Positions 42,118-50,401 of a stretch of DNA of 64,000 nt are shown here, piece after piece (the first letter of the stretch is position 1; the number at the start of each line of letters is the position of its first letter). Under the pieces are notes generated by a model. The model was not told the origin of the DNA. It saw nothing but the letters and a program-made list of their open reading frames with translations, and ran no database searches. Where the stretch lies: the NCBI GenBank assembly GCA_963797565.1, contig CAWCPM010000015.1, forward strand, positions 310,001 through 374,000, written 5' to 3'. Source of the stretch: JAICYJ01 sp963797565. Lineage in GTDB: Bacteria; Actinomycetota; Thermoleophilia; Gaiellales; JAICJC01. Both the position numbers and the translations under genes were made by a program.

Positions 42118-43893
42118 ATGATCCTCGCAGCACCAACCCACCGCCCGATCAGCTCGACCGTCAACCGCATCGGTGCCTGGCTGCCCCGTGGATGGGGCGA
42201 CCTGGGCCGCCAGCTGGCCATCTTCGCGCTGTTCGACCTGTTCTACGAGATCACGCGTACGCTGGCCGTCGGTGACCGCTCCGTCGCGCTTCGCCACGCC
42301 CGCGACATCGTCTCGGCCGAGCGCTCGCTGGGGATCTTCCACGAGCTCGACGTCCAGCACTTCGCGGCCACGTCGCCGCACTTCGTGCAGGCGGTCGCCA
42401 ACTGGACGTACTTCAACTGCCAGTTCTCGATCAGCTTCGGGTTCCTGTTCTGGGTCTACCTGCGCCGCAACCACGCGTTCCCGCTGGTGCGAAACGTGTT
42501 CATCGCCGCCAACGCGATCGGCCTGGCCTGCTACACGCTCTACCCGGCGGCACCGCCGCGGATGCTGGGCTCGCTCGGCTTCGTGGACACGCTCAACGAG
42601 ACGGCCGTCAATCACCACTCCGGCCTGATCGCCTCGCTGGCCAACCCGTACGCGGCGATGCCGAGCCTGCACACCGCCTACGCCCTGATCGTCGGCACCT
42701 CCGCCGTCATGCTCGTCCGCACCCGGGTGCTGCGTGTGCTGTGGGCGTTCTACCCGGCGCTGGTCGTGTTCTCGATCGTGGCCACCGCCAACCACTTCTT
42801 CCTCGACGCGGCCGGCGGCGCCGGCGTGGCGATGCTCGCCGCGCTCGCCGTCTACGCGGCCCACACGCGCAGCCGGCGTCTTGCGGCTGTGCTGGTGGCG
42901 GCGCCGGTCGCGTCGTTCCTGGTCTACCGCTTCGCCGGCCGTGCCGGCCAGGCCGCCGATACGATGGCGGCCGTGGCCCTCGGCACGCTGGCGCTGGCGA
43001 TGGCTGCCAACCTGGTGTCGGTGTGGCTGAAGGCCGCCGTCTGGCGCCGCACCCTGGACGCCGTCGAGGGCGCCCCCGGCCTTGCCACCCGCGACCTGCT
43101 GCCCAGCGTCTTCATCGGCTTCCTGTTCAACACGGTGCTCGTCGCCCGGCTGGGCGAGCTGGCGCGGGTGGCGGTGCTGACCCGCCGCATCCGCCGCACC
43201 GGGTCGCAGCTGCCGGTGACCGCGGTCGCCGGCACGCTGGTGGCCGAGCAGATCGTGCTGGGCGCGGCGCTGGTGCTGATCGGCGCCGGTCTGGCGCTGA
43301 CGATCGTCGACCTGCCCGCGTGGGCCGACTCGACGCTGATGGTTCTCGGCGCCCTGACCGGTGGCGCCGTGATCGCCGGGATCCTCGCCAGGCGCACACA
43401 GCCGACCCTTCCCTCTCGGCTGACGCGCCTGGCGGGCCCGGCACGAGAGCTGCGCGGCAGCCTGCGGATCATGCGCGATCCCCGGCGCCTGGCCGTGGCG
43501 CTGGCTCTGGGTGTGGGCTCGTGGGCGGCGCAGATCGCCGGCATCTACTGGACGCTCGACGCGTTCGGGCTGCCCCATACGATCGCCTCCGCCTCGGCCG
43601 TATTCATGGTCTCCACGCTGGTCGGCGTGGTGCCGCTGATGCCCGGCAACGTGGGCGTCTTCCAGCTGGCCGTCGCCGGTGTGCTGGCCTCATCGTTCGG
43701 GATCTCGGCCACCTCGGGTGCCGCGTTTGCGATCGGCCTGCAGGCCACGGAGGTCGTGCTTGGTGCTGGAATCGGGGCCCTGTTCCTGCTGGCCGAGGGC
43801 GTCTCCTTCAGCGAGCTGCGGCGGGCTGGGCCGGCCGCCGGCGCCGTCACGCCGCGCGAGGCGGACGACCGCTGCCTGGCCTACGCTGCCTAG
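42118..43893 (+). CDS. Fusion of a PAP2 phosphatase/transferase domain and a flippase-like (UPF0104/LPG-synthase TM) domain
   Basis: This 591-aa membrane protein has two modules. Residues 1-260 are PAP2 of the Aur1/inositolphosphotransferase type: YTLYPAAPPRML (motif 1 region), YAAMPSLHTAYALIV (motif 2 Ser-His) and ATANHFFLDAAGG (motif 3 His and Asp). Residues 290-570 have the LPG-synthase-TM/AglD-like flippase pattern with LLPSVFIGFLFNTVLVARLG-type ELARV, and VSTLVGVVPLMPGNVGVFQ near 505. One polypeptide may thus dephosphorylate or transfer a lipid headgroup and help move the lipid. The ATG at 42118 follows a 24-codon ORF. The next gene is a PGRP-type lipoprotein, suggesting envelope function. 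Confidence 0.85.
   Translation: MILAAPTHRPISSTVNRIGAWLPRGWGDLGRQLAIFALFDLFYEITRTLAVGDRSVALRHARDIVSAERSLGIFHELDVQHFAATSPHFVQAVANWTYFNCQFSISFGFLFWVYLRRNHAFPLVRNVFIAANAIGLACYTLYPAAPPRMLGSLGFVDTLNETAVNHHSGLIASLANPYAAMPSLHTAYALIVGTSAVMLVRTRVLRVLWAFYPALVVFSIVATANHFFLDAAGGAGVAMLAALAVYAAHTRSRRLAAVLVAAPVASFLVYRFAGRAGQAADTMAAVALGTLALAMAANLVSVWLKAAVWRRTLDAVEGAPGLATRDLLPSVFIGFLFNTVLVARLGELARVAVLTRRIRRTGSQLPVTAVAGTLVAEQIVLGAALVLIGAGLALTIVDLPAWADSTLMVLGALTGGAVIAGILARRTQPTLPSRLTRLAGPARELRGSLRIMRDPRRLAVALALGVGSWAAQIAGIYWTLDAFGLPHTIASASAVFMVSTLVGVVPLMPGNVGVFQLAVAGVLASSFGISATSGAAFAIGLQATEVVLGAGIGALFLLAEGVSFSELRRAGPAAGAVTPREADDRCLAYAA
43882..43887 (+). promoter_or_regulatory. -10 element (TACGCT) for the PGRP lipoprotein gene
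   Basis: TACGCT inside the last codons of the preceding gene, then 6 nt and ATG 43894. It allows separate expression of the lipoprotein gene. Confidence 0.4.
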
Positions 43894-44676
43894 ATGGTTC
43901 GAGCGATCGGCTGGGGTGTGGCGGCGGTGGTCAGTGCGGTGATCCTGACGGTCGCCGGCTGTGCCGCCGCGGGCGGGGCCACCAACGCGTCGTCATCGCC
44001 GCCGCCGTCGATCGCCGGCTCCGTGCCGGCCCCGACCACGACCACGATCACCGACCCGGTGCCGACCACCACGACGCCGCCGCCACCGCCGCCCAGGCCG
44101 TCGGCGCCGAAGCCGGCCATCACCCATGACCCCATCCGCTACGGCGCGACGCGCCGCGCCGAGATGGCCGGATATGCCCGCCGCCACTACGGTGTGCGCA
44201 GCTTCCGCCTGCACCCGAAGCTGATCGTCCTGCACTTCACCGACAGCGGGCCGGGTTCCTACCCTGGCGTGCACGCCCTGTTCAACTCCAACACGCCCAA
44301 CGGCGGCGAGCTGCCCGGCGTCTGCGCGCACTACGTGGTCGACCAGGACGGCACCATCTACCAGCAGGTACCGCTCGATCTGATGTGCCGGCATGCGATC
44401 GGCGTCAACGACCATGCGATCGGCATCGAGATGATCCAGCAGCAGGGCATCTCGTCGCACTGGGCCGACCAGCAGATCCTGCACCGGCGCCCGCAGATCC
44501 GCAGCGTGCTGGCGCTGGTGCGCTGGCTGCAAGGTCGCTTCCACATTGCCAGGAAGAACGTGATCGGCCACTCGATGGCAAACGACTCGCCGTTCTTCCA
44601 CGACCGCGAGGGCTGGCGCAACGACCACACCGACTGGCAGGCGCAGGACGTGCGGGAGCTGAGGCGGCGCCTGTAG
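43894..44676 (+). CDS. Lipoprotein N-acetylmuramoyl-L-alanine amidase (PGRP/amidase_2)
   Basis: This 260-aa protein begins with a lipoprotein signal peptide whose lipobox is LTVAGC (Cys23), followed by a Thr/Pro-rich linker to about residue 75. The amidase_2 domain has LIVLHFTDSG (first Zn His), VCAHYVVDQDGTIYQQVP, the NDHAIGIEMIQQ block and KNVIGHSMAND (second His). It should sit on the outer face of the membrane and cleave the glycan-peptide bond of peptidoglycan. It directly follows the PAP2-flippase gene, whose TAG is adjacent to its ATG. Confidence 0.92.
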   Translation: MVRAIGWGVAAVVSAVILTVAGCAAAGGATNASSSPPPSIAGSVPAPTTTTITDPVPTTTTPPPPPPRPSAPKPAITHDPIRYGATRRAEMAGYARRHYGVRSFRLHPKLIVLHFTDSGPGSYPGVHALFNSNTPNGGELPGVCAHYVVDQDGTIYQQVPLDLMCRHAIGVNDHAIGIEMIQQQGISSHWADQQILHRRPQIRSVLALVRWLQGRFHIARKNVIGHSMANDSPFFHDREGWRNDHTDWQAQDVRELRRRL

Positions 44677-44679
44677 CCT
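44674..44679 (+). promoter_or_regulatory. -10 element (TAGCCT) for the glycerol kinase gene
   Basis: TAGCCT overlaps the stop codon of the amidase gene and ends 7 nt before GTG 44687. Confidence 0.4.
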
Positions 44680-44686
44680 GAGCGGC

Positions 44687-46087
44687 GTGATCCTCGCTAT
44701 CGATCAGGGCACCACCGGCACCACGTGCCTCGTCGTCGATGACGACGGCCGGGTGCTCGGCCGCGGATCACGACCGATCGAGCAGCGCTATCCCCAGCCG
44801 GGCTGGGTCGAGCACGACCCCGAGCAGCTGTGGAGCAGCGTCACCGAATCGGCCGCAGACGCGCTTGCGGCGGCCGGCGTGTCTTCCGCCGATATGGGCG
44901 CGATCGGTATCACCAACCAGCGGGAGACCACCGTCCTGTGGGACCGGTCGAGCGGCCGCGCGGTGGCCGACGCGATCGTGTGGCAGGACCGTCGCACGGC
45001 CGCTGCCTGCGCGGAGCTGCCGACCGACCTGATCCGCGAGCTGACCGGCCTCGTCCCCGACCCCTACTTCTCGGCCACGAAGCTGGTCTGGCTGCTCGAG
45101 CACGCCGTCGGCTCGACCGAGGGCCTGGCGTTCGGCACCGTGGACAGCTGGCTGATCTGGAAGCTGACCGGCGGCGAGGTGCACGCCACCGATCCCACCA
45201 ACGCGTCGCGCACCATGCTCTGCTCGCTGCAGACGCTCGGCTGGGACGACCGCCTGCTCGAGCTGTTCGGCGTGCCGGCCGACCTGCTGCCCGAGATCCG
45301 GCCGTCCAGCGGCATGTTCGGCGAGGCCCGGCTGCTGGGAGCGCGGCTGCCTGTGATGGGCGTGGCCGGCGACCAGCAGGCGGCGCTCTTCGGCCAGGCC
45401 TGCCTCGAGCCCGGGCAGGCCAAGGTCACCTACGGCACGGGCAGCTTCCTGCTGGTGAACGACGGCGAGCGGCGCGATCCGCCGCCGCACGGCCTGGTGC
45501 GGACGGCCGCCGCGCAGCCCGGCGTGACGGCGCTCGAGGGCTCCGTGTTCGTGTCCGGCGCGGCCGTCCAGTGGCTGCGGGACGGGCTCGGGATCCTGGC
45601 CGACGCCGCCGACAGCGGCCGGCTGGCCGCCTCGTTGGAAGGAAACGACGGCGTCTACTTCGTGCCGGCCCTGGCCGGACTGGGCTCGCCGTGGTGGGAC
45701 GCCGATGCGCGCGGGCTGATCACGGGCCTCACGCGCGGCAGCACCCGCGCCCACCTGGCGCGGGCGGCGCTGGAGGCGATCGCCTACCAGGTGCGGGACG
45801 TGGTGGAGGCGATCCCGGGCGGGGTGTCCACGCTGCGCGCCGACGGCGGCGCCGCCGCCAACCCGTGGCTGATGCAGTTCCAGGCCGACCTGCTGGGCGT
45901 GGCCGTGGAGGTGGCCGTGGAGAGAGAGATGACGGCGCTGGGCGCCGCTGCGCTCGCGTCCGGTCGGCCGCCGACGTCCTCGCCGGCCGCCGTCTACGAG
46001 CCGCGCATGTCGCGCGACCAGGCCGACGCGCTGCACCACGACTGGTTGGTCGCGGTGCAGCGCGCCAGGAGCGCTGCTCCCTGCTAG
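44687..46087 (+). CDS. glpK: Glycerol kinase
   Basis: This 466-aa FGGY kinase starts ILAIDQGTTGTTCLVVDDDG (ATP phosphate loop) and has GITNQRETTVLWDR, IVWQDRR, GLVPDPYFSATKLVWLLEH, TYGTGSFLLVN and GADGGAAANPWLMQFQADLL-like DGGAAANPWLMQFQAD, all canonical for GlpK. It is slightly shorter than the usual 500 aa. It phosphorylates glycerol to glycerol-3-phosphate. No GlpF or GlpD gene is adjacent. GTG start from a leaderless promoter; its end overlaps the convergent DHA2 gene by 4 nt. Confidence 0.94.
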   Translation: MILAIDQGTTGTTCLVVDDDGRVLGRGSRPIEQRYPQPGWVEHDPEQLWSSVTESAADALAAAGVSSADMGAIGITNQRETTVLWDRSSGRAVADAIVWQDRRTAAACAELPTDLIRELTGLVPDPYFSATKLVWLLEHAVGSTEGLAFGTVDSWLIWKLTGGEVHATDPTNASRTMLCSLQTLGWDDRLLELFGVPADLLPEIRPSSGMFGEARLLGARLPVMGVAGDQQAALFGQACLEPGQAKVTYGTGSFLLVNDGERRDPPPHGLVRTAAAQPGVTALEGSVFVSGAAVQWLRDGLGILADAADSGRLAASLEGNDGVYFVPALAGLGSPWWDADARGLITGLTRGSTRAHLARAALEAIAYQVRDVVEAIPGGVSTLRADGGAAANPWLMQFQADLLGVAVEVAVEREMTALGAAALASGRPPTSSPAAVYEPRMSRDQADALHHDWLVAVQRARSAAPC

Positions 46088-47541
46088 CTGAGATCGATCG
46101 CCGGCTCGCCGGCGGGGGCTGGCTGCTCCGACTTGACGTCCTTGGGGATGAACACCAGCGTCGCCACCAATCCGATCAACGCCATCCCGGCGCCGACCAG
46201 GAAGGCCACGTGAAAGCCGTCCACGAGCGCGTTGGGGATCAACGCCAGGTTGTTCCCGTGGTCGCCCAGATACGAGTCGTATCGGGTGAACGTGATCGTC
46301 GACAGCACCGCGACGCCGAGCGCGCCGCCGACCTGCTGCGAGGTGTTGATCAGGCCGGAGGCGATGCCGGCCTCGTCGTGGGTGACGCCGATCAGCGAGG
46401 CGATCTGGACGGGCACGAACGAGAAGCCGAGCCCGATCCCGGCCAGGACGAAGCCTGGCGCCAGGTCGGCCGCGTAGGAGCCGTGCACCGACACCTGCGA
46501 GAACCAGAGCAGGCCCGCCACCAGCAGCACCATGCCGGTGATCAGCACCGAGCGCACGCCGATCCTCGTCACCAGCGCCTGCGAGGCGCCGGCGGCGACG
46601 ATGATCACCGAGGCCACCAGCAGGTAGGCCACGCCCGCCTTCAGGGCGGAGTAGCCGAGCACCTGCTGCATGTACAGCGACAGCAGGAAGAACATCGAGA
46701 AGATTGCCGCTCCCAGCAGCAATCCGACGATGTTGGCGCCGGTTAGCGACTTCAGGCGGAAGATCGAGAACGGCAGGATCGGTGCCTTAGCGCGCAGCTC
46801 GACGGCGATGAAGCCGGCCAGCAGCACAGCGGCTCCGGCCAGCGAGCCGAGCACTCTGGTCGACGTCCAGCTGTACGTGTCGGTCGTGACCAGCCCATAG
46901 ACCAGCAGCGTCAGCCCGGCGGTGACCAGGATGGCGCCTGCGATGTCGAGGCTGCGGCTGCCCAGCTCGACACGGCTCTCGTGCAGCACCCGCTGACCGG
47001 CCAGGATCACGATCAGGCCGATCGGCACGTTCAGGAAGAAGATCCACTCCCAGCCGACCTGGTCGGTGAGGATTCCGCCCAGCAGCACGCCCACGGCGCC
47101 GCCCGTGCCGGCGATGGCGCCCCAGATGGCGAGCGCCTTGTTACGCTCCTCGCCCTCGGCGAAGGTGGTGGTGAGGATGGCCAGCGCGGCCGGTGAGATC
47201 ACCGCGGCGCCCAGGCCCTGGATGGCGCGGAATACGATCAGCTGGGTGTCCGACTGAGACAGGCCGCAGGCCAGCGACGCGGCCGAGAACAGCACCAGGC
47301 CGGCTATGAACAGCCGTTTTCTGCCGAGCAGGTCGGCGATGCGGCTGCCCAGCATCAGGAAGCCGCCGAAGGTCAGGGTGTACGCGCTGACCACCCACTG
47401 TAGATTGGCGTCGGAGAAGTCGAGCGCGTTCTTGATGGTGGGAAGCGCGACGTTGACGATGGCCACGTCGAGCACCACCATGAACTGGACTGCACACAGC
47501 AGGATCAGTGCGAGCCATTTGCGATCATTGTCAGGACTCAT
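46084..47541 (-). CDS. DHA2-family (EmrB/QacA) MFS multidrug exporter
   Basis: This 485-aa, 14-helix transporter has the DHA2 signatures: VVLDVAIVNVALPTIKNAL in helix 1 with the conserved Asp, WVVSAYTLTFGGFLMLGSRI, RIADLLGRKRLFI, and motif C GGAVGVLLGGILTDQVGWEW. It exports drugs or toxic metabolites by proton antiport. Its ATG (47541) is preceded by a GGAGA Shine-Dalgarno, so its mRNA has a leader. The divergent TetR gene and the operator-like palindrome between them imply ligand-induced derepression. Confidence 0.93.
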   Translation of the reverse strand: MSPDNDRKWLALILLCAVQFMVVLDVAIVNVALPTIKNALDFSDANLQWVVSAYTLTFGGFLMLGSRIADLLGRKRLFIAGLVLFSAASLACGLSQSDTQLIVFRAIQGLGAAVISPAALAILTTTFAEGEERNKALAIWGAIAGTGGAVGVLLGGILTDQVGWEWIFFLNVPIGLIVILAGQRVLHESRVELGSRSLDIAGAILVTAGLTLLVYGLVTTDTYSWTSTRVLGSLAGAAVLLAGFIAVELRAKAPILPFSIFRLKSLTGANIVGLLLGAAIFSMFFLLSLYMQQVLGYSALKAGVAYLLVASVIIVAAGASQALVTRIGVRSVLITGMVLLVAGLLWFSQVSVHGSYAADLAPGFVLAGIGLGFSFVPVQIASLIGVTHDEAGIASGLINTSQQVGGALGVAVLSTITFTRYDSYLGDHGNNLALIPNALVDGFHVAFLVGAGMALIGLVATLVFIPKDVKSEQPAPAGEPAIDLS

Positions 47542-47577
47542 CGAACCATCTCCAAACTTGCTGTCGTGTTAGGATAG

Positions 47578-47598
47578 GATACAATACAGTGGTGTATC
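47578..47598. promoter_or_regulatory. Candidate TetR operator
   Basis: GATACA at the left and TGTATC at the right form 6-bp perfect inverted arms with a 9-bp spacer, in the 87-bp gap between the divergent DHA2 and tetR genes. AT-rich hexamers such as AGGATAGGAT adjoin it. Autoregulation of tetR and control of the exporter would both be met. Confidence 0.5.
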
Positions 47599-47628
47599 AA
47601 AACATTCCGACCGTGTCAAACCGGAGCT

Positions 47629-48243
47629 ATGGATGCGATGTCTGATCTGACAACGGATGTACCGCGACGCCCTCCGGGGCGCCCGCGCAACGAGGAGGCT
47701 GACCGCGAGATCATCGCCGCCACCCTGCGTCTGCTGCCCGTGCAGGGCTACGACCGGCTCTCGGTGGAGGCGGTGGCAGCCGAGGCAGACGTCACCCGCG
47801 CCACCATCTACCGGCGCTATCCCAGCAAGGCGGAGCTGGTCTGCGCCGCGCTGAGCGCCTACCCCGACGACGCCAGCATGGGCGAGGGCGCCGACGTGCG
47901 GGCGTTCCTCGTGACCCTCATGAAGGTGTTCCGATCGGGGATCCAGGAATGCGACGGGGTCGCCATCTGCAGCTCGCTCTACCTGAACCGGGAGAAGCAC
48001 CCTGAGATGTTGGAGGAGTTCCGCCGCGCGGTGGTGGAACCGCGCATGGAGCGGATGCGCGCCGTGCTCGAGACGGCCGCGGCCGCGGGTCATGTGCGCA
48101 AGGGCATCGACGTCGAGATGGTCGTGACGATGCTGTTCGGAGCGGGCATCCAGCGCGTGCTGACGGGTGGCACGCTGGACGAGGCCTGGCCCGAGCGGGT
48201 GGTGACGGCGGCCTGGCCGCTGCTCGACCCCGGCGGCTGCTAG
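47629..48243 (+). CDS. TetR-family transcriptional regulator
   Basis: This 204-aa regulator has an N-terminal TetR helix-turn-helix: IIAATLRLLPVQGYDRLSVE, then AVAAEADVTRATIYRRYPSK at about residues 47-66, the classical TetR recognition pattern. The C-terminal ligand domain has GVAICSSLYLNREKHPEML. It faces the DHA2 exporter gene across an operator-like palindrome and probably represses it. Either ATG 47629 or the in-frame ATG 47638 could be the start; CCGGAG lies upstream. Confidence 0.93.
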   Translation: MDAMSDLTTDVPRRPPGRPRNEEADREIIAATLRLLPVQGYDRLSVEAVAAEADVTRATIYRRYPSKAELVCAALSAYPDDASMGEGADVRAFLVTLMKVFRSGIQECDGVAICSSLYLNREKHPEMLEEFRRAVVEPRMERMRAVLETAAAAGHVRKGIDVEMVVTMLFGAGIQRVLTGGTLDEAWPERVVTAAWPLLDPGGC

Positions 48244-48255
48244 CCGCCGTCCCGC

Positions 48256-48261
48256 TAGTCT
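48256..48261 (+). promoter_or_regulatory. -10 element (TAGTCT) for the MFS gene at 48268
   Basis: TAGTCT, 6 nt, then ATG 48268. Confidence 0.45.
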
Positions 48262-48267
48262 CGGGAC

Positions 48268-49536
48268 ATGCCCGCCCCGCGCTCGCGACTGTCCCGCCTC
48301 TGGGTGGACATCTCGCCGCTGCGCGAGTTCCCCGCCTATCGCAGGCTCTGGGCTGGCGACCTGGTGGCGTCGGCCGGCTCGCAGTTCGCCGCCGTGGCGC
48401 TGCCCTACCAGGTCTACCGCCAGACCGGGTCGTCACTTCAGGTGGGCCTGATCGGGCTGGCCGCCCTGGGGCCGCTGCTGGTCGGGGCGCTCGCGTCCGG
48501 GGTGATCGCCGACGCGTTCGACCGCAAGCGGCTGCTGCTGGCCAGCCAGGCCACCTCGGCCGCAGGCTGTGTGCTGCTGGCGTTCCTGACCGCGTCCGGC
48601 CACACGCCGTTGGCCGTTCTGTACCTGCTGGCCGCGCTTCTGGCCTTCGCCTCGAGCGTGGAATCGCCGGTGCGAAACGCCGTGATCCCGAGCCTGGTGG
48701 GGCTGGCGCGCGTGCCCAGCACGGCGGCGCTCAACCAGATCGTCGACCAGACCTCGCAGATCGCGGGGCCGGCCGTGGCCGGCGTGCTGCTGGCCGCCTT
48801 CGGCATCACCGTCACCTACGTCGTGGCGGCGGCCGGGTTCGCGGTCGCCGTGCTGGTGGCGCTGGGACTGCCCGCGCTGCTGCCGGTCGGCGGCTCGGTC
48901 GCGCCGGGCTGGTCGTCGCTGATGGACGGGCTGCGCTTTGCCCGTCGCCAGCCGGCGCTGCTGGGCACCTTCCTGGTTGACCTGAACGCGATGGTGTTCG
49001 GGATGCCGCGGGCGCTGTTCCCGGCTCTGGCGGCGGCCACGTTCCACGTCGGGCCGGAGGGTCTCGGCCTGCTCTACGCGGCGCCGGCGGTGGGCGCGCT
49101 GCTGGCCGCGATCTCGAGCGGTTGGGTGCTGCACGTGCGCCGGCAGGGCGCCGCGGTGATGGTGTCGGTGGTGGTGTGGGGCGGGTCGATCGCCGCATTC
49201 GGGCTGATGCCGGGTGCGCTGTTCTGGCCGGCGCTGGGGCTGCTGGCCGTGGCCGGCGCCGCCGACGTGATCTCGGCCGTGTTCCGAAACACGATCATGC
49301 AGCAGGTCACCCCCGACCAGATGCGCGGCCGGATGGCGTCGCTGCACATCGCCGTGGTCACCAGCGGCCCGCGGCTGGGCGACGTCGAGTCGGGCGTGGT
49401 GGCCAGCCTCACGTCGGTGCGGTTCTCGGTCGTGTCGGGCGGGTTGATCTGCATCGCCGGCGCCGGCCTGATGCAGCTGCTGCTGCCGGCGCTGTCCCGC
49501 TACCAGCGGCCGTCGGCGCTCACGGCTTCCACTTGA
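48268..49536 (+). CDS. MFS exporter (EntS-like)
   Basis: This 422-aa, 12-helix exporter has the MFS_3/EntS order: LREFPAYRRLWAGDLVASAG first helix, VIADAFDRKRLLLASQ loop 2-3 motif, PVRNAVIPSLVGLARVPSTA, and FGMPRALFPALAA near residue 245. It matches the MFS gene at 32152 block by block (for example DAFDRKRLLL against DARDRRRMLL), so the two are paralogues. Here the start is ATG 48268. It ends inside the last codons of the convergent redoxin gene (17-nt overlap). Substrate unknown. Confidence 0.9.
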   Translation: MPAPRSRLSRLWVDISPLREFPAYRRLWAGDLVASAGSQFAAVALPYQVYRQTGSSLQVGLIGLAALGPLLVGALASGVIADAFDRKRLLLASQATSAAGCVLLAFLTASGHTPLAVLYLLAALLAFASSVESPVRNAVIPSLVGLARVPSTAALNQIVDQTSQIAGPAVAGVLLAAFGITVTYVVAAAGFAVAVLVALGLPALLPVGGSVAPGWSSLMDGLRFARRQPALLGTFLVDLNAMVFGMPRALFPALAAATFHVGPEGLGLLYAAPAVGALLAAISSGWVLHVRRQGAAVMVSVVVWGGSIAAFGLMPGALFWPALGLLAVAGAADVISAVFRNTIMQQVTPDQMRGRMASLHIAVVTSGPRLGDVESGVVASLTSVRFSVVSGGLICIAGAGLMQLLLPALSRYQRPSALTAST

Positions 49537-50038
49537 TGCTGCAGCCCACCGGCGTCGTCTCGGGCCGTCGCAGCTCGACGTCCGACAGCACGTCGTCGAG
49601 CGCCTCGCGCAGCCACAGCGCGTTTGCCGCCGGATCCTCGTAGTCCTCGTCGGGCGCGCCCCGGTAGCGGACGCGCATCTCGCCGTCGATCACGAACACG
49701 TCCGGTGTGGTGCGCGCGCCGTAGGCACGAGCCACGTCCTGCGCCTCGTCGTGAAGGTACGGAACCGACCAGCCCTCCTCGGCCACCCGCTCACGCATCG
49801 CGTCGAGCGAGTCGGACGGGTAGCGCTCACCGTCGTTGGGGTTCACGAACAGCGTGCGCACGCCGCGGAACCCGTAGTCGTGCGCGACATCCGCCAGCCG
49901 CTCGTGCCAGGCCAGCGCGTAGGGGCAGTGGTTGCAGGTGAACACGACCACCACGGGCCCGGTGGCGGTCAGCTCCGAGAGCCGGTGCACGCGGCCGTCG
50001 GTGTCGGGCAGCGCGAAGTCGTGGGCGGTGGCGATCAC
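49520..50038 (-). CDS. Thioredoxin-fold redoxin (TlpA/peroxiredoxin-like)
   Basis: This 172-aa protein has a redoxin domain: FALPDTDGRVHRLSEL, VVVVFTCNHCPYALAWHERL with a CxxC (CNHC) near residue 40, LFVNPNDGERYPSDSLDAM, and TTPDVFVIDGEMRVRYRG with the cis-proline. This TCNHCPY type is a known branch of cytosolic thiol-peroxidase-like redoxins. It lacks a signal peptide. The GTG at 50038 overlaps the TGA of the upstream thioredoxin-like gene (GTGA), so the two form a redox operon. Confidence 0.9.
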   Translation of the reverse strand: MIATAHDFALPDTDGRVHRLSELTATGPVVVVFTCNHCPYALAWHERLADVAHDYGFRGVRTLFVNPNDGERYPSDSLDAMRERVAEEGWSVPYLHDEAQDVARAYGARTTPDVFVIDGEMRVRYRGAPDEDYEDPAANALWLREALDDVLSDVELRRPETTPVGCSIKWKP

Positions 50039-50355
50039 GCGGCCACCGCCTGCTGCAGCGCCTCGCGCAGCCGCGCGGGATCGGGGGTGGGCGACGGGCG
50101 GCCGTCGGCGCGGCGGTAGATCCGGCAGGTGAGGCCGGGCATATCGTCGGCCGGGAAGGGGTCGACGCCCTCGATGCGGATCGTGGGTGACCCCGGGAAG
50201 CGCTCCTCCACGGCCTGCTGCTCGGTCGTCATCTCGCGCATCTCGATCCCGTCGGGGTCGAGGCCGACGTCTGTCAGCGCTGCCCGCAGGTCGGCCAGGG
50301 TGCGCTCGACGGACGGGCAGCCTTGCCACCAGAGAAGCTCGATGCGAGGTCGCAT
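50035..50355 (-). CDS. Small thioredoxin-like protein (glutaredoxin/DF-type)
   Basis: This 106-aa protein starts RPRIELLWWQGCPSVERTLADL, a thioredoxin-like first strand and helix with one Cys (Cys13) in W-x-G-C-P, and later has GSPTIRIEGVDPF with a cis-proline-like turn and GLTCRIYRR. It resembles the small thioredoxin-like proteins annotated near mercury- or alkyl-mercury-related genes, though nothing here shows a metal role. ATG 50355 follows TATGCT by 7 nt. It is translationally coupled to the redoxin gene that follows. Confidence 0.75.
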   Translation of the reverse strand: MRPRIELLWWQGCPSVERTLADLRAALTDVGLDPDGIEMREMTTEQQAVEERFPGSPTIRIEGVDPFPADDMPGLTCRIYRRADGRPSPTPDPARLREALQQAVAA

Positions 50356-50362
50356 GTCCGTC

Positions 50363-50368
50363 AGCATA
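50363..50368 (-). promoter_or_regulatory. -10 element (TATGCT) for the redox operon
   Basis: TATGCT ends 7 nt before the ATG at 50355. It is divergent from the dehydrogenase gene at 50402. Confidence 0.45.
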
Positions 50369-50401
50369 GCCCGGCAATGCCGACTAGCATCGCTCGCGCA
50401 G

